Source of the DNA: Theristus sp. LFF4_11
Taxonomy: Eukaryota > Nematoda > Chromadorea > Monhysterida > Xyalidae
Direction: 5' to 3'
NCBI GenBank assembly: GCA_030248135.1
Contig: JASANC010000197.1
Location: forward strand, 186,001 to 250,000
DNA length: 64,000 nt
The first letter of the stretch is position 1. Each line of letters starts with the position of its first letter. Below the pieces are notes generated by a model. It did no database searches. It saw only the letters and a program-made list of their open reading frames with translations, and was not told the origin of the DNA. Below, in pieces: positions 57,231 through 64,000 of this stretch. The translations under genes and the position numbers were made by a program.

Positions 57231-60200
57231 ATGGATGTCAACAGCAGTGAGCAAAGAAATCACGAAGACGTAAACAATCATTCGGGCTCTGTCGCCTCTG
57301 TCACTGTGAGACGATACAACACGCGGAAAAGCACGAACCGTCGCCAAAATGACGCTGGCCGCTCACTGGAAGACGGCAACAACAACGGCGTCAGTAGCAA
57401 AGAGCCACACGCGCACAGCTCCCAATCGACATCTGCATCGAGTGCGAGCAAGAAGAGATTGCGAAGAACGAGTGTCAGCAAATGGGAGCGCGCCGACGAC
57501 GAGAATTGCCCGATTTGTCTGTCGTCCGTAAGCACGAAAACAACCACGGACAATGATGAATGTCCACATTGCTTCTGTCTCAGTTGTATCCGCGAATGGA
57601 CAAAGTTGAACCCGTCCTGTCCCGTCTGTCGTCATCCGTGCACCACGCTCATTTACACAAGCGAATCGACCAACAGGCAAATCAGGTAACCAGTGACGTG
57701 TGACGTGAGCAAATTAGTGCGCTCAGTTTTTGTTGATGTCGCTGGATTATCGTTTTTGTGGCTTACACAGGAAAGCGGTATCGCAAAAAGATTAAGCAAT
57801 GCAGATTCAGTAACTTCACAACCAGAACAACTGTGGTCGTTTTTTATCAGGCAAGCGATTCCGCCACGGCCACCAGATAATGGGCGTAGCCAGCCTATGT
57901 CGTTTGAATGGGTGCAGCTTTTGCTCGAAATCCGAACACTGGAGCAGAGGCTCGAGAGATTGCATCAGTCGCGCGCGGAGCATCAGCAACAGCAAACGCC
58001 ACTTGAGAACTGGATCCGCTCAAACGGCAGACTCGACTTTGTCATCGAAAGATGCAATCACGTTCTGCACAGGTTTGTTCAGCTCAGGTTGCAAAATTGG
58101 CAAAATACCGTTTTCTTCAAATCGTGGAAAAAACCCGTATTTTTACCGGTAAAAACGGTAATTTTTCAAAAAAAACGGTAAAAACGTATCTACGCGGTCA
58201 CTAAATAATGCTTCGTGAATGCCGCTTAGTTTGCTGATTGATTGGTTTCATTGGTAGCAGTGGCGAATTGAATGCACGAGCAAGATGCAACGGGCACAGT
58301 TTGGTCAGGTATCGTGAGTTGCGCGACGCCATGCAGACTGCGAGTCGCGGCGCGTTCATTGGTCACGTGACATTTCGCTGTTTGGTGTACGACCGCGGGC
58401 TGTACGCACGCCCATTGCGCGACGAGCAGACCGGCTGGCGTGTGCGCGACATCTCCGCTGCGTTCCTGTCGCATGCGCCCTCAGTGACTCACTTGTTCCG
58501 TCCTTGGATCATGCGCGACCTCGACGCTGCCTTGTTCCAAATGCCCGTAGGTGCTTCGTTGACGTTGGTTGGCGCTAAACTTGAAGAATGCTCTACAGAA
58601 CGCCTGAAGCGATCAAGCTGCTCACTAACTGCACACGGTGTAGCATGTATGCAGTCAGCAAATTGGCCGCTTGTACGAGCTTGTTGCGACGGTGCACATG
58701 GCGCAATGCTTGGTCAGGCGTGTGCGCCACCTGGCCGCCACTGCACCGTCACATCACTCGCCAGTGTCAGCGGAATTTGTTGTCTGCAGCAACTTTGACA
58801 GGCACTGTTGCGGTTCATGCAGGATGAGTCGGCAGTGGATCGTCGTCGTAAGGTGCGCATGATTGCTCGCAAGTTGACGGAGTACATGACTCGGCACGAC
58901 ATGGTCAGCGTGCGCTTCAGACGACTCCTGCAGCACTTGCTGCCCAACATTGATGCTGAACATTTCCAGGTGCAGTTCAGTTGCTCTTTCACATTGTGCA
59001 TGCGTTTTAGGCTTGTTGCTGTTGAACAATTTCAAAAACCACACCACCCACCCACCCCTTGTCAACGGACGGATGTAATTCGTGTGCTTATGTTTATGTT
59101 TCAGCATGAACTAGTGAGCTTTGCTCGATCACCGTTCACGACAATCGAAGAGTATGAGAGACACGTTGACTATCGTAGGCCAGGTACATCGCCGGAGCAT
59201 TTGAATGAAGCTGTTGACGACGACGACGGGCTCCAGGTGGTCGCTGAGTCGTCAAACTTGCGTCGCATTCGCTCGGCACGGTCGGTGCTTGTGCTTCTGC
59301 ACAAAAGGTTGCCATTTTGCGTCTCTCAGCGTTCTAAATGTCTCCCTCGTGGCCTAAGTGGTAGCGCGCTAGACTATTGTCTGTGCGTTCGGATCGAGCC
59401 CCGCCGAGGAATTTCTAGGCATTTAATGGCAAAAAAATCGATGGGCGCCTTACTCGACGGCGTTCTGTACGCTCTTGGCTTAGCTCTGGCTGAAAACGTC
59501 ACCTACAATCACCGTTCGTTCGTCTTTTTCATTTTCAACCACAAGCATTTAGATCCAGTTTCATAAGGAGCGTATTACATATTTTTAAAGGAACTTATGC
59601 CTCATGGTGATTGATCGGCTCATTGTTTTGTAGGCAACAAATGCAACGAGCACGTGATGCGCTTCTACACGATCGGCCAATTGACTTGAACGTATCGGCC
59701 GTGTCAGCTGCCGAACTGGTCCGCCAACGAGAGGCCCAGGAGGACACACCCGAGCTGGCGCAGGTGTATTGTTGGTTGTTGGTATTCTTGGAACACTTTG
59801 GGTTGAGAAATTGGATTGGAACGCACTATTACTGTTCGTTTTCTTGCGTGACTGACGTTTCACGCGCACGTTTTTTCCAGCCGTCGAATGTCGTGATCAT
59901 GTCTCCACCGTCTCATCAGCATCGTAACGTGAACTCAGCGTTCGCGCAAATCACGGCCATGATAGACAACCTGCGACAAGCGCACACGCGAGCTGCAGAT
60001 GCGTCAGAGGCGTCTGCGTCGACCGGCCAGCAACAGAGCGGTTGGATTCGCTCGGACACACGCAACGCTGAGGTGCAAGCGCTGCGAGCCAGGCAGACGC
60101 GCAGCAACAGGCAAGCTGTGCGCGTTTGCAAAACTCGGTGCACATTCTCACACACCGCACCAGTGCACATTCTACAAAGAACAAAATGCGCTGGTGGCGG

Positions 60201-63200
60201 CTGGCGGAGGCGCCAGGAAAATAGGCCAGTCCATACTGACGTACATCAAAGGAACGTCTCCATGGACGGTTAACACCGTTTGCACCTAAACAATGAAAAA
60301 CGCAAACATGTTTTTTGTTTTGCCCATTTTCTGGACAAAAATGCCCGGGACAAAAATCCAGCGACCCCAAAACGCCCCTGTGGAACCTAAAATGAAAATC
60401 AAAAATTTGTGTGTATTAGCTAAAAATGATCTTTAAAAACAAGCTAATTTTGCAAAAAAAGTAGTGTTAACTAGTGTCGTACTCGCAGTGACTCATGGCT
60501 TTTTTTGCAAGGGCACGTTCATTGCTACAGGGTTGTAAATAAACCGCAAGCTCTTTCACGTGAATACCGTGTGAGGTTCTAGAAACTGTGTAACAACGAG
60601 ATAGGTAGAGGTCTAAAAGGTACACATTGCGAAAATTTGCAAAAAATCGATGGTTTTTTTAACTTCCGCACCCTAAAATGGCCTTCGTAGGCGTGATCGG
60701 AGGGTACTCAGAGGGCAAACCTGAAGCGCCTTGATTAGTAGAATGTCCCTGCGCCATTACTTAAAAAATTGTGTGCCGCAGACCCCCAAAAATTCTTGGT
60801 GCAAACGCTTTTAATGCAAAGTGGCGTGACATGTGACATACGTCTGTATGTGCGGTAGTACGCTAAAACCCGAAATGTGACGTGCCGTGGCGTGTGGGCA
60901 TCCGTCAGTACGCAGCCTTGCAGACGTGCCCGTTCACCAGTGTCAACAGTGCCACCGGGCACAATTGACGGCGACACTCTGCCAGAAACACAACACGCAC
61001 GCAGCCAGCTGTCGACATGGCAGCAGATGTTGCTTGCTGCGAATGAAACTGCTGCTGCAGCGAGTGGCAATGACACCGACAGCACGCAGCCAATGATGCA
61101 CAACGAGAGAAGCGCACAACACCGGTAATGTGATGGATGGCGTGGGGTGGGGTTGATGTTGATAAATGGTCTCCGTGTCACATGCTGCTCATACGGTTTC
61201 ACCAAGGTTGCCATCTTAAATTGCTGGATGGTTTTGTTTGCGTGCAGGCTGCTTGTGGAATCAATATCGTCCGACGATTCAGAAGACGCCATCAACGGAC
61301 GCTATGTGCCTGTGCAGAGCGTGCACTATGATGAGGACGCTGATGTGCAATTGTACGTTGCGGGGGGAGCACATGTTGCACTTGAACTGTTGGCCAATCA
61401 TTGCAAATTGCAGCCAATCAGTGCATTATTAAACGAAGGTAGTGTCGTTTGCAGTGGTTTCAGATTCAGTTTTGCAATTGTTTGTCATTCATTCATTCAT
61501 TCATTTTATTTCGTAAGAATGCGGGATGCTCCGCTAAAACTGTTAAGACAGCATGAGATACGGAGACCCATAAAACAACGTAAAACATAAAAACACACAA
61601 AAAACAAATCAGTACGTCGCACACAAAAAAGAAAAACGAAAAAGGAAAAATACACGGACACGAAAAAAGGCAAAGGGAAAAAGAAAGAAAAAATGTACGG
61701 ATTTCAAAAAAAAAAATGTCAGATACGATGATGACGACGACGACGGCTCGAGCTCCGACCGTGACCATGACACAAACGGGAATTCCGACGAATTTGCACC
61801 GAGTCAGAGGACACAAGCACACTCAGCCACAGCGACACCAATTCACCTGGTTGACGACAACGACGAAGTGAACATTGTGGCAACCACGCCCGTCGTTCAG
61901 GCAGTCTCAGAGAAAATGCAGCCACTCCAAAACCAGTTCGTTGTTGCTCATTTGTTTCTTCAATGTGCACGTTTCATTCAGCACTGCGTTTGCTCAGACT
62001 GCGCCGTCGTCGTGCGCGCCAGCCTGACTCACCGGATACGGGGCAGATGCGGCGAGTGCTGGTCGACTTCGTGTCTCCACTTTCGTCGTCGTCGCCGTCG
62101 AAGTACAAGCGAGTGCATTGCGCGCTCACCGCTCAGCCGCCACCATTTGCAGACGTTCACTCGCCGGCGTTCTTTGCGTCCAATCACGTGCTCCGAGATC
62201 CCATTGAAGTGTTCTCACTCGATGGACACCGAATATTGGACGAGCGTGCGTTCATGGCGGCTCGGCTTTAGTTGTGATTGACAACTTGTTGGAAAGTTCC
62301 ACGACAAAGTCTAATCCCTGAGATACGAAAGGGTCCCTTAGGCAGTTTTAGCAGAAAACTAATTTCTTTTTCACTTGTGCAAACGCTTTGAGCGCAGCAC
62401 CAAAAGAAAAGCCAATAATGGGACATGAGAAATGTAATGTGTTCGTTCCTTCAGCAACAACATCAGCCAGTGGTGCCTCCGGTGTAGCAGCTTCGAATCG
62501 CATCAGCTATCTGACATTGTCCGACTCTGAGTCAGACGACGAGGGCACCATTGAGATCGTCGCTGAAATGAAGCCGAAACGCATGCGTACGCCGGAGTTG
62601 GTGGATCTCGAAGAGGACGAGCACGCTGTTGAGACAGAGCAAGAGTGCAGCGATGTGTGGCACGGGCTGGCCGACTTGGCCAACAGCAATGAACTGCAAC
62701 AGAGCACACCTGCTGCTGCTGACAGTCGCAACAATGCTCGCCAAATACTCCATTGCTCTGCGCAACACGACCCCGTGAATGAGTCTGTGATGGAAGCTGC
62801 TGTAGAACTGGCTCTTGACGACGACAACCATGGTGCACTGCAGCAGAACACGCAACGCAACAGAATGTTCGAAACAGAACAGAACACTCAAGACGTCAGA
62901 ATGTTCGAAACAGAACAAGTCTCGGACGAGTGTCTGGCTGGTGTGTCTGCTCAACCAAGCCCCCAAATAGACTCGCCGTTCGAGCACAACGCTGCGCGCA
63001 CACTAAGCCCCGCTCACTTGATCATGCCTTGTCCGCCCGAGCTCGATCAACAGACACCGGTTCGTCCGTTAAAAAGACCTTATTTCTGCTGCGTTCATTG
63101 ATTGATGGAAGAAGAAATAAACGTAAAGTTTTATCAACTGCGCAACGGACTGTAGGTGCACGATGCAGTGAGCGCCTTAACAAGCGTGCACTGTCGCAGT

Positions 63201-63461
63201 GGCGTTGTCGCTGAGGCCCGTGATCTGCAAGAGACGGCACAATCGCCAGTGGATGAACGCAGTGGCAGCAAGCGAACGCACAGACACAGACACGGCCACC
63301 ACCGACACCGGAGGCATGCTCACTCTCATGGGCACACTCGAAGTGGCAGCGAGACGGGGACTGCGAGGCCCCACGCACACACGGAACACCGGTTGGCTGC
63401 ACTGTGCTCAACTGCGATTACTTGTTATGGCGATGGGCAATCCGCTGATTGGGCTCACTGA
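57231..63461 (+). CDS. TOPORS: TOPORS-like RING E3 ubiquitin/SUMO ligase
   Basis: Nuclear E3 ligase for ubiquitin and SUMO. Exon 1 (57231-57685) starts MDVNSSEQ and holds a RING: CPICLSSV, then CPHCFCLSCIREW and PSCPVCRHPC. Later exons give the TOPORS-specific central domain: LVYDRGLYARPLRDEQTGWR with VRDISAAFL (about 58385), LFRPWIMRDLDAALF (about 58494), KLTEYMTRHDMVSVRFRRLL (about 58873) and HELVSFARSPFTTIEEYERH (about 59104). Then come low-complexity exons at about 59632, 59880, 60942, 61247, 61715 and 61970. The exon from 62457 has YLTLSDSESDDEGTIEIVA and KPKRMRTPELVDLEEDE, the SUMO-interacting region. The last exon (63155-63461) has an Arg/His-rich tail (THRHRHGHHRHRRHAHSHGH). The phase at donor 62243 and acceptor 62457 fits one gene. 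Some middle exon borders are uncertain, and two adjacent genes cannot be excluded. Confidence 0.85.
59344..59409 (+). other. tRNA-like sequence in a TOPORS intron
   Basis: CCCTCGTGGCCTAAGTGGTA (A-box-like), then AGACTATTGTCT and GGATCGAGCCCCGCCGAGG (B-box-like GATCGAGCC). It shares most positions with 28921-28990 (minus). As there, the anticodon-arm stem TAGAC/GTCTG encloses only four bases. T-stem pairing is poor. Likely a tRNA-derived repeat. Confidence 0.5.
60290..60735. repeat. solo foldback arm related to FB-2
   Basis: Matches the right arm of FB-2 (about 25440-25850): ATGCCCGGGACAAAAATCCA, CACGTGAATACCGTGTGAGG, AACTTCCGCACCCTAAAATG and a shared GCAAACCTGAAGCGCC end. No complementary left arm nearby, so it is a single arm or deletion product lying in a TOPORS intron. 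Confidence 0.75.
61490..61700 (-). mobile_element. LINE/SINE-like 3' tail with (ATGA)n
   Basis: (TCAT)n then TTTATTTCGTAAGAATGCGG. Read on the minus strand it ends AATAAAATGAATGAATGAAT. The layout resembles the 33792 element (AATAAA then a tetranucleotide array), but the unit and body differ. It lies between two TOPORS exons. No target duplication was found by eye. Confidence 0.5.
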
Positions 63462-64000
63462 CCGATCTGTACAACAGGCTTGATAATGTAGCATGGCTCA
63501 TTCAAATCCCAAACGACACAACTTGCATGTTCTATAGTTTGTATCTCATTTGAAAGCATCTTTTGGTGTTGTGATTGCTGTTGACTGGGCTGTGCTTCAA
63601 TGATGTGTTGCAGCGAATCAACGTCAGCACCACCAGAATGCAGTGCGCTTGCACACACCACCAGCGTGCCCCTGCGATCCTTTGCTTCGCCACCTTCAAT
63701 TCGTTCGATTGTCGTCGTACCGCGCCAACCGTCAAGACACTAGCTATGAGGAACAGTAGAACAATTAGCTTATCATTATCTGTGGTTTATTGGAACTGTT
63801 TCGGTTTTTCGGGTGTGTCTTTTTTGTTTCAAATAGTTATTGTCCACTCGCGAAAGATGCTTGTTTGTTGGAATGCAATTTGTCTCCGTGGATTTTTTAA
63901 AAAATTTCAGGTTCATCAACTTTGCAAATGGTATATTTTATGTTCATGCAGATAGTTGTTGTTGAAGTGATATTTTACCTATTTTGTTTTTTGGGCTTGC
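63462..64000. other. 3' flank of TOPORS, no gene seen
   Basis: AT-rich. An open frame at 63575-63955 has no recognisable domain and no splice support. Confidence 0.35.

Overview
This is eukaryotic, animal-type DNA. Genes are broken into short exons by mostly 50-250 bp GT-AG introns with pyrimidine-rich TTTCAG/TTGCAG acceptors, and the space between genes is full of DNA transposon remnants. The short introns, compact same-strand gene pairs and a tandem pair of Patched-related (PTR) genes point to a nematode-like invertebrate. A clear NELF-A gene argues against a Caenorhabditis-type nematode, because that lineage is known to lack NELF. An early-branching nematode or another small-genome invertebrate is therefore my best guess, and it is an inference.

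Layout. 1-2.6 kb: decayed mariner-like element and other repeats. 2.7-11.1 kb: a housekeeping block with NOP2 (+), EIF2B2 (+), MRPL14 (-) and a C1orf53-like gene (-). 12.4-33.6 kb: a repeat-built zone. A 3.4-kb foldback element abuts a very large inverted repeat with arms at about 15.8-19.9 and 29.2-33.6 kb. The 9.3-kb spacer holds the 3' part of TGFBRAP1 (with an in-frame stop), a second foldback, a mariner-like element, the 3' part of NELFA and a mini-foldback carrying a tRNA-like sequence. 33.6-36 kb: a LINE/SINE tail and a G-rich foldback. 36.1-39.3 kb: a C18orf32-like gene (+) and a SEC14-like CRAL-TRIO/GOLD gene (-). 39.3-43.4 kb: a TIR element and gene-poor DNA. 43.4-51.5 kb: tandem PTR-A and PTR-B (+). 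51.9-57.1 kb: nested foldback and hAT-type elements with extreme C/G runs. 57.2-63.5 kb: TOPORS (+), with repeats in its introns.

Functional picture. The intact genes act in rRNA methylation and ribosome biogenesis (NOP2), translation initiation (EIF2B2), mitochondrial translation (MRPL14), lipid handling (SEC14-like, C18orf32-like, PTR) and nuclear ubiquitin/SUMO ligation (TOPORS). They do not form one pathway. The striking feature is structural: both genes in the palindrome spacer lack their 5' halves, and foldback termini lie at the edges of the palindrome arms. Exon limits were read by eye from reading frame, splice consensus and remembered family sequence, so borders are approximate unless a splice phase is stated.
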